Shown: positions 45,158 through 54,556, counted from the first letter of the stretch. The stretch: DNA of 64,000 nt from Sphingomonas faeni (GCF_030817315.1 NZ_JAUSZF010000001.1:2092501-2156500), one strand, 5' to 3'. Made by a program: numbers and translations. Notes: generated by a model from the sequence alone, not told the origin.

Positions 45158-46359
45158 AGGCCTGCCTGACGCAACGCCTGGTCGAGATCGTCGATCACGT
45201 CCTGCGCGTCTTCGAGGCCGACGTTGATTCGGAGAAGCCCCTCGGTCACGCCCATCTCGATCTGCTTGTCGGGGGAGACGCTGGCGTGCGTGGTCGATGC
45301 CGGATGCGTCATCAGCGAGCGCGAGTCGCCGATGTTGTTCGAGATGTCGACCAACTCCAGCGCGTCGAGCAGTGCGTGCGCCTGTTCGCGGCCCTCGACC
45401 TCGAATGCGAAGATCGGCCCGCACGCGTCCATCTGGCGCATCGCCAGTTCGTGCTGCGGGTGGCTCGGCAGGAAGGGATGCAGCACGCGCGGTACGCGGC
45501 CTTCGAGGAATTCGCCGACCTTCATCGCGTTTTCGGACTGGCGGTGGATCCGCAGGTCGAGCGTCTCGAGGCCCTTGAGGACCACCCACGCATTGAACGG
45601 CGACAGGGTCGGGCCGGTGTTGCGCGTGAAGGGCAGCAGCGTGTTGGTGATGAAATCTTCGGTCCCGCAGACCGCGCCGGCGAGCACGCGGCCCTGTCCG
45701 TCCATCATCTTGGTCGCGCTGTAGGCGGTGACGTCCGCGCCGAACTCCATCGGCCGCTGCAAGGCCGGTGTCGCGAACGCGTTGTCGACCACCGTCGTGA
45801 TGCCGCGCTCCCGCGCGATGTCGCAGATCGCCTTCAGGTCGGCGATGTCCATCGTCGGGTTGGCGGGCGTCTCGAAGAAGAACACCTTCGTCTCCGGGCG
45901 GACCGCGTCGAGGAACGCCTGCGGATCGCGCGCATCGACGATCGTCGTGGCGATCCCGAACTTCGGGAGCAGCGTGTCCGTAAGCCAGCGGCACGAGCCG
46001 AACGCGGCGCGCCCGCCGACGAGGTGATCGCCGGTCTGGAGCTGGCACAGTAGCGCGGCGGTCATCGCCGCCATGCCGGTCGCCATCGTCCGGCACGCCT
46101 CGGCGCCCTCGATCAGCGCGATCCGTTCCTCGAGCATCTGGACGGTCGGGTTCTGGAGGCGGGAATAGGTCATCCCCTCCTGCTCGCCGGCAAAGCGCGC
46201 CGCGGCGTCGCCGGCCTTGTCGTAGCAATAGCCCGAGGTGAGGAACAACGCCTCCGACGTCTCGCCATATTCGCTGCGGGCGGTGCCGCCGCGGATGGCG
46301 CGCGTCGCGGGACGCCAATTCTGAGTGATCGAACGATCCTGGCCGGTCTTGCGCTTCAT
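45154..46359 (-). CDS. metZ: O-succinylhomoserine sulfhydrylase
   Basis: This PLP enzyme makes homocysteine from O-succinylhomoserine and sulfide in methionine synthesis. ATG 46359 is used (MKRKTGQDRSITQNWRPAT), giving 401 residues; the longer frame lacks a better site. Family features are the early GYCYDKAGDAAARFAGE, TYSRLQNPTVQMLEERIA, MATGMAAMTAAL, and the PLP-Lys segment AYSATKMMDGQGR. The C-terminal TTHASVSPDKQIEMGVTEGL and LLRINVGLED match the Cys/Met-metabolism PLP family. MetZ rather than MetB or MetC is inferred from overall resemblance to the alphaproteobacterial enzyme. Confidence 0.92.
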   Translation of the reverse strand: MKRKTGQDRSITQNWRPATRAIRGGTARSEYGETSEALFLTSGYCYDKAGDAAARFAGEQEGMTYSRLQNPTVQMLEERIALIEGAEACRTMATGMAAMTAALLCQLQTGDHLVGGRAAFGSCRWLTDTLLPKFGIATTIVDARDPQAFLDAVRPETKVFFFETPANPTMDIADLKAICDIARERGITTVVDNAFATPALQRPMEFGADVTAYSATKMMDGQGRVLAGAVCGTEDFITNTLLPFTRNTGPTLSPFNAWVVLKGLETLDLRIHRQSENAMKVGEFLEGRVPRVLHPFLPSHPQHELAMRQMDACGPIFAFEVEGREQAHALLDALELVDISNNIGDSRSLMTHPASTTHASVSPDKQIEMGVTEGLLRINVGLEDAQDVIDDLDQALRQAGL

Positions 46360-46422
46360 GCGCGCCGCTTTGCCGGGGGGGAGCCGGGATGACAAGCCTT
46401 GCGGGGGGTGGTGGCTTCATTC

Positions 46423-46533
46423 GCCCCTCCCTGGAAGGGAGGGGTTGGGGGTGGGTCGGGTTCCGGATCGAGGAACGGTCGCGACAAAAGCTGGCCTACC
46501 CACCCCCCAGCCCCTCCCTTTCAGGGAGGGGGG
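46423..46533. repeat. REPIN-like paired palindrome, 'CCCTCCCTGGAAGGGAGGGG' family
   Basis: CCCCTCCCTGGAAGGGAGGG and GGGTTGGGGGTGGGTCGG at the left are inverted as CCTACCCACCCCCCAG and CCCCTCCCTTTCAGGGAGGG at the right. The central GTTCCGGATCGAGGAAC closely matches the copy at 13197. Confidence 0.93.
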
Positions 46534-46542
46534 CCAGAAGGT

Positions 46543-47643
46543 TCAGTAGCGGCCCCAGGTGAATTTCGAGGACAGCGCGTAGTTCCAGACCGCGCCGACC
46601 AGCACGCCGACCAGCGCCGACGCCGCCCAAGCGCCGTCGCGCATCTCGTACAGGAAGGCGGCGATGCCGACGTTCGCGACGGCGCCGACCGAGCAGATCA
46701 CCGCGAACGACACCCAGCCGTCGACCAGTTGCCGCCAGCCCTTCAGACGCCGATCGCGATAGGTCAGCGCATTGTTGAGGAAGAAGTTGAAGGTGAGCGC
46801 CACGAAGGTCGCGAGGATCTCGCTCGCGAGAAACTGCGCGCCGAGGCCCATGAACAACGCGGTCAGCACGGCCATGTGGATGCCGACGCCGAGCAGCCCG
46901 ATCGCCGAGAACATCGCGAACCGCACGGGCACGAACCGCCCGAACATCCGGTCGTAGATCGCGATCAGATATTCCAGCGCGACGACGTGATCGAGTTTGC
47001 TCTCACCCTCAACGCGGACGCGGAAGGTGTAGGGAAGCTCGACGAAGCGCAGCGGCTGTGGCGAGGCGGTGAGCAGGTCCAGCAGGATCTTGAAACCGAT
47101 CGCCGACAGCGACGGCGCGAGGCGGCGGACGATATCGGTGCGGATCATGAAGAAGCCGCTCATCGGGTCGCTGAGATCGGCCTTCAGCACCGCGCGCGAC
47201 AGCCTGGTCGCGAACGCCGATTTGGCGACGCGGTCGCTGTCCCATGCGCCGGTGCCACCGCCGGCGACGAAGCGCGAGCCGATGACCACGTCGGTCTCGC
47301 CGTGGTGCAGGCGATCGAGCATCGCCGGCAACAGCGTCTCGTCGTGCTGGAGATCGCCGTCGATCACCGCGACGAACGGCGCCGCGGTGGCGCACATGCC
47401 CTCGATGCAGGCCGACGACAGCCCGCGGCGACCGATCCGCTGGATCACGCGAACCCGCGGATCGTGTCGTGCGATCGCGCGCGCGGCGCCGGCGGTATCG
47501 TCGGGACTGTCGTCGTCGACGAAGATCGCCTCCCAGTTGCGCCCGGCCAATGCCAGGTCGAGCCTGGCGATCAAGGTCGCGACGTTGGCCTTTTCGTTGA
47601 ACGTCGGGATGACGAGCCCGAGTTCGAGCGCGTCGCCGATCAC
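46543..47643 (-). CDS. GT2 glycosyltransferase with C-terminal GtrA membrane domain
   Basis: GTG 47643, seven bases after the leuB stop, is the chosen start (MIGDALELGLVIPTFNEKA); GTG 47679 overlapping leuB is an alternative. Residues 1 to about 225 are a dolichol-phosphate-mannose-synthase-like GT2 domain with FVDDDSPDDT, VIDGDLQHDE and IGSRFVAGGG. The rest is a four-helix GtrA domain (VRFAMFSAIGLLGVGIHMAV ... FTWGRY). Such fusions make and flip polyprenyl-phosphate sugars for surface glycans. It is 366 residues long. Confidence 0.92.
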   Translation of the reverse strand: MIGDALELGLVIPTFNEKANVATLIARLDLALAGRNWEAIFVDDDSPDDTAGAARAIARHDPRVRVIQRIGRRGLSSACIEGMCATAAPFVAVIDGDLQHDETLLPAMLDRLHHGETDVVIGSRFVAGGGTGAWDSDRVAKSAFATRLSRAVLKADLSDPMSGFFMIRTDIVRRLAPSLSAIGFKILLDLLTASPQPLRFVELPYTFRVRVEGESKLDHVVALEYLIAIYDRMFGRFVPVRFAMFSAIGLLGVGIHMAVLTALFMGLGAQFLASEILATFVALTFNFFLNNALTYRDRRLKGWRQLVDGWVSFAVICSVGAVANVGIAAFLYEMRDGAWAASALVGVLVGAVWNYALSSKFTWGRY

Positions 47644-47650
47644 CGGCTGT

Positions 47651-48697
47651 TCAGGAGAGGTTTGCCAGCACCACGTCACCCATCTGGCGGGTCGACAGCG
47701 TGCCGCCGAGATCGGGCGTGCGCGCGCCGCTGAGGATCGCCGCCGCGACCGCCGCCTCGATCCGGTCGGCGGCGTCGGGCAGGCCGAGCGAATGGCGCAG
47801 CATCATCGCGGCGGAAAGGATCGCGGCGCACGGGTTGGCCTTGCCCTGCCCGGCGATGTCGGGCGCGCTGCCGTGGATCGGTTCGTACATGCCGCGGCCG
47901 GTGCCATCGAGCGCAGCGGACGGCAGCATGCCGATCGAGCCCGCGCACATCGAGGCCTCGTCCGACAGAATGTCGCCGAACAGATTGCCGGTGACGATCA
48001 CGTCGAACTGGCCGGGGTTGCGCACCATCTGCATCGCCGCGTTGTCGACGTACATGTGCCTGAGTTCGACGTCGGGATAGTCCGCCGACACCTCGATCAC
48101 GACGTCGCGCCAGAGCTGCGAGGTTTCGAGCACGTTGGCCTTGTCGACCGAGAGCAGCTTGCCCTTCCGGGTGCGCGCAGTCTCGAAGCCAACGCGGGCG
48201 ATCCGCGCGATCTCCCTCTCGTCGTAGCGCATCTCGTCATGGCCTTCGCGCAGGCCGTCGGCGGTGGTGCGGATGCCCTTCGCGCCGAAATACACGTCGC
48301 CGGTGAGTTCGCGGACGATGACCATGTCGATCGACCGTGCGATCTCCGGGCGGAGCGCGGACGCGTCCTCCAGGCCGGCGAACAGCTTGGCCGGGCGAAG
48401 GTTGGCGAACAGGCCGAGGTCCTTGCGGAGGCCGAGGATTGCCTGTTCCGGGCGAAGATGACGCTCCAGACTGTCGCAATCGGGGTCGCCGACCGCACCG
48501 AACAGCACCGCATCCGCACGCCGCGCGAGGTCGAGCGTTTCGGGTGGGAGCGGATGCCCGACCGCCTTGTAGGCCGCGCCGCCGACGAAACCCTCTTCGT
48601 AGGTGAGGTCGAGGCCGAGCGTATCGAGCACGCGGCGGGCCTCCGACGTGACTTCGGGTCCGATGCCGTCACCGGCCAGTATCGCGATCAAGGGCAT
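47651..48697 (-). CDS. leuB: 3-isopropylmalate dehydrogenase
   Basis: The enzyme oxidatively decarboxylates 3-isopropylmalate in leucine synthesis. From ATG 48697 the product has 348 residues and a GGAGGAA site upstream. Motifs are [70 protein letters not shown] and [19 protein letters not shown]. It follows recO by 40 bp and precedes the GT2 gene, all in one direction. Confidence 0.96.
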   Translation of the reverse strand: MPLIAILAGDGIGPEVTSEARRVLDTLGLDLTYEEGFVGGAAYKAVGHPLPPETLDLARRADAVLFGAVGDPDCDSLERHLRPEQAILGLRKDLGLFANLRPAKLFAGLEDASALRPEIARSIDMVIVRELTGDVYFGAKGIRTTADGLREGHDEMRYDEREIARIARVGFETARTRKGKLLSVDKANVLETSQLWRDVVIEVSADYPDVELRHMYVDNAAMQMVRNPGQFDVIVTGNLFGDILSDEASMCAGSIGMLPSAALDGTGRGMYEPIHGSAPDIAGQGKANPCAAILSAAMMLRHSLGLPDAADRIEAAVAAAILSGARTPDLGGTLSTRQMGDVVLANLS

Positions 48698-48737
48698 GTG
48701 CGTTCCTCCGCCGCCGCCCTTGCCGGGCGATGCGCGC

Positions 48738-49469
48738 TCACGCAACCGCCCTTTTGAGGCGATCCACCAGCCTGTCGCGCGCCGCCAGCGGATCGGCGCG
48801 GCGATCGACGAGGATGTCCCGCGCCAGGAAATGTCCGGTGAGACGCAGGCCATCGAATATATCGGTCCACTCCGCCTCGCCGCCGACCATCAGGAAGTCG
48901 GGCAAGCGCAGTAATTTTGCCTCGTATCCGAACGCCGCCCCGCGCGAAACCGCCGCGCCACTCCGGGGGGAGACGAACGCGAGGTCGTCGATTGCGCCGG
49001 TAGCCACGCACCGATCGAGATCGAGCCCGAACCCCAGTTCCGCCAGCATCAGCAATTCATAGCGAACCAACGCCGCCGCCCAGCCGCGGGCGGACGGTGC
49101 CCCCTCGATCGCGCTCAGCACGCCGTCGAGCGCATCGTGGATATGCGGATAGGGTTGCGCCTCCGGCAGGGCGGCGGCGGTCAGCGCGGTCGCCCATTCC
49201 AACGCACCGGCTGCGAGCGGCTCGCCGTGGAGCGTCGCACGGCTGTGAACCAGCTCGGCGGTCAACGACGCGAGTTGTTCGCCCGTCCGTGCGCGCCATT
49301 CGCCCTGGATGACATTGGCCTGGAGCAGCACCGGCCGCATCGCGCGCGAGCGACCACCACGGACATAGCCGGGCTGCACGCCGTCGCCGCGGGTGAGCGC
49401 ACGCACGATCGCGCCATGCTCGCCGTGTTGGCGAACGGCGACGACGATGGCGGTTGCGCGGAGGTGCAT
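48738..49469 (-). CDS. recO: DNA repair protein RecO
   Basis: RecO helps load RecA at gaps and anneals single strands in the RecFOR pathway. The 243-residue protein starts [20 protein letters not shown], an OB-fold N-terminus. The RLLELGFGL-like segment [20 protein letters not shown] is in the C-terminal helical region. The length matches alphaproteobacterial RecO. It lies between uvrC and leuB on the same strand. Confidence 0.94.
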   Translation of the reverse strand: MHLRATAIVVAVRQHGEHGAIVRALTRGDGVQPGYVRGGRSRAMRPVLLQANVIQGEWRARTGEQLASLTAELVHSRATLHGEPLAAGALEWATALTAAALPEAQPYPHIHDALDGVLSAIEGAPSARGWAAALVRYELLMLAELGFGLDLDRCVATGAIDDLAFVSPRSGAAVSRGAAFGYEAKLLRLPDFLMVGGEAEWTDIFDGLRLTGHFLARDILVDRRADPLAARDRLVDRLKRAVA

Positions 49470-49559
49470 GATCTACCTTCGAGCCTCGGCCGTTCCGACG
49501 CAACCGTTCTGCTTCCGGCTTGGGATGCGCGGGCTTCAGGTACGCCGCGAGCGGGGACG

Positions 49560-51485
49560 TTAGCGCGAGTGGTAGAAGTCGTAGACTTGTTGTGCGACGC
49601 CCGCGGATACCCCGGGCGCCTGTTGCAGGTCCTGGAGGCTCGCATTGCGGACCGCGCGGCCGGTGCCGAAGTGCATCAGCAACGCCTTCTTGCGTGCGGG
49701 GCCGATGCCGGGGACTTCGTCGAGCGGGCTGGCGCCGATCGCCTTACTGCGCTTGTCGCGGTGGACGCCGATTGCGAACCGGTGGACCTCGTCGCGGAGG
49801 CGCTGGAGGTAGAACAGCACCGGCGCGTTGACCGGCAGCTGGAACTCGCGGCCGTCGAGCATGTGAAACACTTCTCGGCCATCACGGCCATGTTCGGGGC
49901 CCTTGGCGATCCCGACGAGGCACACGTCCTCGACGCCGATCTCTTCGAGCGCGGCCTTCACCGTGTTGAGTTGGCCCTTGCCGCCGTCGATCAGCACCAG
50001 ATCGGGCCAGTCGCCCGAATCCCGATCCGGGTCTTCGGCCTGCGCGCGCGAGAACCGCCGCGTGAAAACCTCGCGCATCATCGCGAAATCGTCGCCCGGC
50101 GCGGTATCCTTGTTCTTGATGTTGAACTTTCGATACTGGCCCTTGCGGAAGCCCTCGGGGCCGGCGACGACCATCGCGCCGGTCGCGGCGGTGCCCTGGA
50201 TGTGGCTGTTGTCGTAGATCTCGATGCGTTGCGGGGGCTCGGCGAGGTCGAACAGGTCGGCGACCTCGCGCAGGAGTTTGGCCTGCGTGGTCGATTCGGC
50301 CTGGCGGCGCTCGATCGCCTCGATCGCGTTGCGCTTGGCCTGGTCCATCAGGCGGCGGCGGTCGCCACGTTGTGGCACCTGCAGCGCGACCTTGTAGCCG
50401 GCGCGCTCGCCGAGTGCCTCGACGAGCAGCGCGCCCTCGGGGAGGTCGCGGTCGAGCAGTATCTGCTTGGGCGGCGGGACCTCCTCGTAGAACTGGCCGA
50501 GGAAGCTGGTCAGCACCTCGTCCTCGGGGACGTCGTTGGTGTGCTGCGGGAAGAAGCTGCGATGGCCCCAGTTCTGACCGCCGCGGATGAAGAACGCCTG
50601 GATACCGATCAGGCCGTCCTTGCACGCCATCGCGAAGATGTCGGCGTCGCCCACCCCTTCCGCGTTGATCGCCTGCGTGCCCTGGATGAAGGTGAGCGCG
50701 CGGAGACGGTCGCGGAGCAAAGCCGCGAGTTCGAAGTCCATGTTCTCCGCGGCGGCCTGCATCTGCGCGCCGAGCTTGGCCTGCACGCCGGTCGACTTGC
50801 CGCCGAGGAACGCCTTCGCATCCTCGACCAGTTCCTTGTACGCCGCTTCGTCGATCCGCCCGACGCACGGCGCGGAGCAGCGCTTGATCTGGTAGAGCAG
50901 GCACGGCCGGTCGCGCGTCTTGAAGAAGCTGTCGGTGCAACTGCGCAGGAGAAACAGCTTCTGGAGCGCGTTGAGCGTGTTGTTGACCGACCCGGCGCTG
51001 GCGAACGGCCCGTAGTAATTGCCCTTCGCCCGGCGCGCGCCGCGATGCTTCTGGACGCGCGGGAAGGCGTGGTCGTCGCGCAGGAGGATGAACGGGAAGC
51101 TCTTATCGTCGCGCAGCAGCACGTTGTAGGCGGGGCGGTACCGCTTGATCAGCTGCGATTCGAGCAGCAGCGCCTCGGCCTCGTTGTTGGTGGTGACGAT
51201 CGTCATCGACCGGGTCTGCGACACCATCCGCTGGAGGCGCTTGGTGAGGCGCTCTACCTGGACGTAGTTGGCGACGCGGTTCCTGAGCGCGCGCGCCTTG
51301 CCGACGTAGAGCACGTCGCCGCGGGCGTCCTGCATGCGGTAGACGCCGGGGCGGATCGGCAGAGTTTCGAGCACGTTGCGAATCGCCGCCACGCCGGCCG
51401 CGAGATCGGGCGCTTCACCGCCGCCTCGGACGGCGAAGGTGGATTTGTCTTCGTTGAACCGGTCGGGGGAATTGGGGGAGGACAT
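49560..51485 (-). CDS. uvrC: excinuclease ABC subunit C
   Basis: UvrC makes both incisions in nucleotide excision repair. The 641-residue product has an N-terminal GIY-YIG nuclease (PGVYRMQDARGDVLYVGKA). A Cys-rich stretch follows (RPCLLYQIKRCSAPCVGRI), then the UvrB-interacting UVR motif near residue 210-240. The RNase-H-like C-terminal nuclease is present (IEIYDNSHIQGTAATGAMVV). Tandem helix-hairpin-helix motifs close the protein (DEVPGIGPARKKALLMHFG). It is complete. Confidence 0.97.
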   Translation of the reverse strand: MSSPNSPDRFNEDKSTFAVRGGGEAPDLAAGVAAIRNVLETLPIRPGVYRMQDARGDVLYVGKARALRNRVANYVQVERLTKRLQRMVSQTRSMTIVTTNNEAEALLLESQLIKRYRPAYNVLLRDDKSFPFILLRDDHAFPRVQKHRGARRAKGNYYGPFASAGSVNNTLNALQKLFLLRSCTDSFFKTRDRPCLLYQIKRCSAPCVGRIDEAAYKELVEDAKAFLGGKSTGVQAKLGAQMQAAAENMDFELAALLRDRLRALTFIQGTQAINAEGVGDADIFAMACKDGLIGIQAFFIRGGQNWGHRSFFPQHTNDVPEDEVLTSFLGQFYEEVPPPKQILLDRDLPEGALLVEALGERAGYKVALQVPQRGDRRRLMDQAKRNAIEAIERRQAESTTQAKLLREVADLFDLAEPPQRIEIYDNSHIQGTAATGAMVVAGPEGFRKGQYRKFNIKNKDTAPGDDFAMMREVFTRRFSRAQAEDPDRDSGDWPDLVLIDGGKGQLNTVKAALEEIGVEDVCLVGIAKGPEHGRDGREVFHMLDGREFQLPVNAPVLFYLQRLRDEVHRFAIGVHRDKRSKAIGASPLDEVPGIGPARKKALLMHFGTGRAVRNASLQDLQQAPGVSAGVAQQVYDFYHSR

Positions 51486-51537
51486 CGCTTCGGAATCTAG
51501 GGAGTGCGAGGGGGTTATGCCAGCGGGAGGCAGTGAT

Positions 51538-51765
51538 GTTCACGCGAAGGCGCGATGGCGCGAAGAGAAGGAGCAGTTTTGGTTCACGCGGAGACGCGGA
51601 GCCGCGGCGAGAAGTTTAGATCGATAACCTTCGCTTAAAACCGCCGGAGGCTAATATCCGCTTGCGGTTGCTCGGGGCATTAGCCCGGAACACAACAGCT
51701 CCGCGTCTCCGCGTCTCCGCGTGAACCCAGCTTCTCTTCGCGCCTTTGCGCCTTCGCGTGAATCA
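51538..51765. repeat. long nested inverted repeat of GC-rich 'AAGGCGC' units
   Basis: GTTCACGCGAAGGCGCGATG at the left is inverse to GCGCCTTTGCGCCTTCGCGTGAA at the right (quoted in part). GGTTCACGCGGAGACGCGGA inside pairs with TCCGCGTCTCCGCGTGAACC. It is a second copy of the element at 20134. The uvrC-SMR gap of 343 bp holds this and the tandem duplication. Confidence 0.87.
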
Positions 51766-51767
51766 AC

Positions 51768-51833
51768 TTTCTTCATGCCCTGCGGGCGAAGAGAGTCACG
51801 TTTCTTCATGCCCTGCGGGCGAAGAGAGTCACG
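51768..51833. repeat. exact 33-bp tandem duplication at the 3' end of the SMR gene
   Basis: The 33-bp unit TTTCTTCATGCCCTGCGGGC-GAAGAGAGTCACG occurs twice head to tail (51768-51800 and 51801-51833) without a mismatch. The second copy contains the SMR stop codon (51829-51831), so the duplication copied the gene's extreme 3' end and flank. Confidence 0.95.
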
Positions 51834-52149
51834 CTTGCGCGAAGATCTTGGTGCCGACGATGCCGACCACGGTCAGGGCCATGAAGCAGGCCTGGATGCC
51901 GCTGACTTTGTCGCCGAACAGGATGACGCCGCCGATGATGACGCCGATCGCGCCTGCGCCGGTCCAGATCGCGTAGGCGGTGCCGGCGGGGAGGCCGCGC
52001 ATCGCGAGGGCGAGCAGGCCCATGTTGACGAAGCTGAGGATGATCGGGACGCTGGAGGCCTGCCATGTGGCGACGGTGGCCGCCCATTTGAGGCTGAGCG
52101 CCCAGCAGATTTCGGTTACGACGGCGACGGCGAGGATGAGCCAGGACAT
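51829..52149 (-). CDS. small multidrug resistance (SMR) exporter, SugE/Gdx-like
   Basis: The 106-residue protein has four transmembrane helices. Glu near residue 13 in VVTEICWALSLK is the essential proton/substrate site of SMR transporters. LPAGTAYAIWTGAGAIG is the loop-helix typical of the SugE/Gdx branch, which exports guanidinium or quaternary ammonium compounds, and VGIVGTKIFAQA closes the protein. Assignment to the Gdx branch is from sequence resemblance only. The leader contains a CTCCAA...TTGGAG hairpin immediately before the ATG. Confidence 0.9.
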   Translation of the reverse strand: MSWLILAVAVVTEICWALSLKWAATVATWQASSVPIILSFVNMGLLALAMRGLPAGTAYAIWTGAGAIGVIIGGVILFGDKVSGIQACFMALTVVGIVGTKIFAQA

Positions 52150-52230
52150 GCGTGTTCTCCAACGGGCTCAGATTGGAGACTCGGCCGCCGGAAACCCGGG
52201 AAGAGACGGCCGTCGATAATGATGTGTTGC

Positions 52231-52305
52231 GGGAGGGACACGTGCCCTCACCTTCCCACTGCTTCGCAGCGGGCCCCTTCCTCTCCCCCGAGGGGAGAGG
52301 AGTAG
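52231..52305. repeat. REPIN-like palindrome, shortened variant
   Basis: GGGAGGGACACGTGCCCTCA then CTTCCCACTGCTTCGCAGCG and CCTCTCCCCCGAGGGGAGAGG (in part) match the right half of the element at 9389 (GGGCGAGGGCACG arm and GAGAGG end). The left hairpin is largely lost. Confidence 0.7.
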
Positions 52306-52307
52306 GA

Positions 52308-52925
52308 TCAGTTCAGGCGGCTGAGACCCGAGATGGAGCGGTCGACCATGGCGCGGTCGGCGGCGGCGTCGTGGTGCTCGGCGATCAGGATGCCGGCGGC
52401 CTTGGCCGCGGCATCGGCGGCGCGCGCGCGGACTTCGGCGATTGCGGCGCGTTCTGCGGCGGCGATCTTGTCTTCGGCCATCTTCGCGCGGCGGGTCATG
52501 AGGTCCTCGGCGCCGGCTTTGGCCTTGGCGATGATCGCCGCAGCTTCGTGATGCGCGTGAGCCTTCATCGCTTCGGCTTCGACGTGCGCGGTCTTGGCCT
52601 TTGCCTCGTATTCGGTGCGGATCGCTTCGGCTTCGGCACGGAGCGCCTTGGCTTCGTCGAGCTGGTTGCGGATGCCGGCGATGCGCGTGTCGAGCATCTT
52701 GCCGATCATCCCCGGAACCTTCTTCCAGATCATCAGCAGGATGACGACGATCATCGCCACCGCGACCCAACCGGTCGAGGTCAGGCCGAGCGCGGTCGGA
52801 TCGGGAACATGCTCGACACCGCCGGGTGCAGTCGTGTGACCCTGGATGCCCTGGTTGTCGATCGCACCTTCGGGCGCCATGCCCTCTTCGTGGATGACCT
52901 TTGCGGCCGAATCTGGATTAGCCAT
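52308..52925 (-). CDS. atpF: F0F1 ATP synthase subunit b
   Basis: This is one of two peripheral-stalk b-type subunits. The 205-residue protein from ATG 52925 has a soluble N-terminus and one transmembrane helix (TGWVAVAMIVVILLMIW, about residues 55-72). It ends in a long Ala/Glu/Lys-rich alpha-helical stalk. It is last in the cluster atpI-atpB-atpE-b'-b, overlapping the b' gene by eight bases. The F1 genes are elsewhere, as in other alphaproteobacteria. The N-terminal extension before the helix is longer than in E. coli AtpF. Confidence 0.9.
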   Translation of the reverse strand: MANPDSAAKVIHEEGMAPEGAIDNQGIQGHTTAPGGVEHVPDPTALGLTSTGWVAVAMIVVILLMIWKKVPGMIGKMLDTRIAGIRNQLDEAKALRAEAEAIRTEYEAKAKTAHVEAEAMKAHAHHEAAAIIAKAKAGAEDLMTRRAKMAEDKIAAAERAAIAEVRARAADAAAKAAGILIAEHHDAAADRAMVDRSISGLSRLN

Positions 52926-53412
52926 GCGCCGTCGTCCTGCGTACCGCGTCGCTCGCCGCATCCAGGCTGACCTGGAGCCCTGCGACCTTGGCGGCCAATT
53001 GCTGTGCTGCCTCGGCGGCGACACCCTGAAGGTTAGCGAGAGCCTCGGCCTTCGCGTTGGCTACCGCCAGATCGTGATGACCCAGACGCTCGGCGAGTTC
53101 GGCATCGGCCGCATGAACCTGCTGCTCGAATGCAATAGCCGCACGCTTCGCAGCGGCAGCGGTCTCGGCCTGCGCCGCGGTACGCGCCGCGTCCATTTCG
53201 GCCTGCCAGTTCGCCTGGACCGTATCGGCCTGCGCACGAGCAGCGACCGCCGCCGCCAGATCGCCAGCGATCCGGCCTTCGCGCGAGTCCACGTTGGACA
53301 CGATCTTTGGCACCATTCCCTTGCCGATCCCGAAATACAGGATGCCGAAGGTGAGGAGCAGCCAGAAGATCTGCGAGGCGTAGGTGGCGGCTATCTGGGC
53401 AATCTGGGGCAT
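52918..53412 (-). CDS. atpG: F0F1 ATP synthase subunit b' (second b-type subunit)
   Basis: The 164-residue protein from ATG 53412 starts MPQIAQIAATYASQIFWLLL with the membrane helix at its N-terminus (IFWLLLTFGILYFGIGKGM). It continues as a heptad-like coiled stalk of Ala, Glu, Arg and Gln. Paired b and b' subunits are characteristic of alphaproteobacteria and photosynthetic bacteria. The neighbouring c gene precedes it by 57 bp. Some databases call this gene atpX or atpF2; the symbol is given as commonly used. Confidence 0.88.
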   Translation of the reverse strand: MPQIAQIAATYASQIFWLLLTFGILYFGIGKGMVPKIVSNVDSREGRIAGDLAAAVAARAQADTVQANWQAEMDAARTAAQAETAAAAKRAAIAFEQQVHAADAELAERLGHHDLAVANAKAEALANLQGVAAEAAQQLAAKVAGLQVSLDAASDAVRRTTAHG

Positions 53413-53469
53413 TGGTCTGTCCTGCGTTAATCCGGCCGGGCGCGGTTGCCCGGCCAAATCACCGAGTGG

Positions 53470-53697
53470 TTAGGCGACGAACACCAGGATGATCATGGTG
53501 ACGAATGCGAGCAGGCCGAGAAGCTCGGCTGCTGCGAAACCGATGAACAGACGGCCCTGCTGGCTGTCGGCTGCGCCCGGGTTGCGGAGAGCGCCGGCGA
53601 GGAACTGTGCGAACACATTGCCCACGCCGAGGGCCGCGAGGCCCATGCCGATCGCTGCGAGGCCGGCACCGATCATCTTTGCTGCGTTGACGTCCAT
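53470..53697 (-). CDS. atpE: F0F1 ATP synthase subunit c
   Basis: The 75-residue c subunit forms the proton-driven rotor ring. It is a two-helix hairpin with the polar loop RNPGA near residues 38-42. The proton-binding carboxylate is Glu58 in FAAAELLGLLAF. The first helix contains the Gly/Ala pattern GAGLAAIGMGLAALGVG that packs the ring. Glu rather than Asp at the key site is normal for this class. It lies between atpB and the b' gene. Confidence 0.97.
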   Translation of the reverse strand: MDVNAAKMIGAGLAAIGMGLAALGVGNVFAQFLAGALRNPGAADSQQGRLFIGFAAAELLGLLAFVTMIILVFVA

Positions 53698-53736
53698 GAT
53701 AAATTCCCTTTGAAAATCAGTTGGTAAATAGAAAAC

Positions 53737-54528
53737 TTAGTGCAGGTTGACGGCGTCGTTCAGATAGACCGACGTCAGCAACGCGAACACGTATGCCTGG
53801 ATCGCGGCGACCAGCAGCTCGAGCAGCGTGATGCCGATCATCAGCAGCATGCTCGGCGCGGTCACCAGACCGATATACATCCCGCCGAGGTTCAGACCGT
53901 TGATCACGAACGCGGCCAGCACCTTGAGCAGGATGTGCCCCGCGGTCATCGCCACGAACAGTCGCAGACCGAGCGAGAACGGACGCACCAGGAACGACAT
54001 CAGCTCGACCACGAAGATCAGCGGGATCATCAGCGCCGGCGTGCCGCTCGGCACGAACAGCGAGAAGAAGTGGAAGCCGTGCTTGCCGAAGCCGACGAGC
54101 AGCACGATCGCGAAGCTGATCAGCGCCAGCACGCCGGTGACGGTCATGTGGCTGGTCACGGTGAACGGATGCACGCCGGGGACGATGCCGAACGGCAGCA
54201 GGCCGATGATGTTCGCGAACAGGATGAACATGAACAGCGAGAAGACATAGGGCACGAAGCGCTTGCCGCCGGGGCCGACATTCTGCTCGAGCATGCCCGA
54301 GATGAAGCCGGTGAAGCCCTCGACCGCCATCTGCCAGCGACCGGGCACGAGCTCACGCTTCATGCCACCGATCATGAACGCCCAAAGGGCGACCAGCGTC
54401 ACCACCATCCACAATGCGGAGTTGGTGAACGACAGGTCATAGCCACCTACGATCCAGTGCGAGCCGAACGCCGGCTCGATCAGGAACTGGTGCATCGGAT
54501 CGATCTTGCCGCCCTGTTCTGCCGCCAC
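53737..54528 (-). CDS. atpB: F0F1 ATP synthase subunit a
   Basis: Subunit a provides the two half-channels next to the c-ring. The 263-residue product has five or six helices. The essential Arg is in FSLGLRLFVAMTAGHILLKV. The last helix is LLELLVAAIQAYVFALLTSVYL. The start MAAEQGGKIDPMHQFLIEP is normal. It follows atpI by 37 bp, in which a strong hairpin lies, and precedes atpE. Confidence 0.97.
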   Translation of the reverse strand: MAAEQGGKIDPMHQFLIEPAFGSHWIVGGYDLSFTNSALWMVVTLVALWAFMIGGMKRELVPGRWQMAVEGFTGFISGMLEQNVGPGGKRFVPYVFSLFMFILFANIIGLLPFGIVPGVHPFTVTSHMTVTGVLALISFAIVLLVGFGKHGFHFFSLFVPSGTPALMIPLIFVVELMSFLVRPFSLGLRLFVAMTAGHILLKVLAAFVINGLNLGGMYIGLVTAPSMLLMIGITLLELLVAAIQAYVFALLTSVYLNDAVNLH

Positions 54529-54556
54529 GTGGAATCCCTGCCGTCTTGATACGACA

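Noticed and set aside
46360..46423. A SAM-II or SAM/SAH riboswitch upstream of metZ
   Set aside because: Methionine genes of alphaproteobacteria often have one, but I could not find the conserved pseudoknot elements in the short leader.
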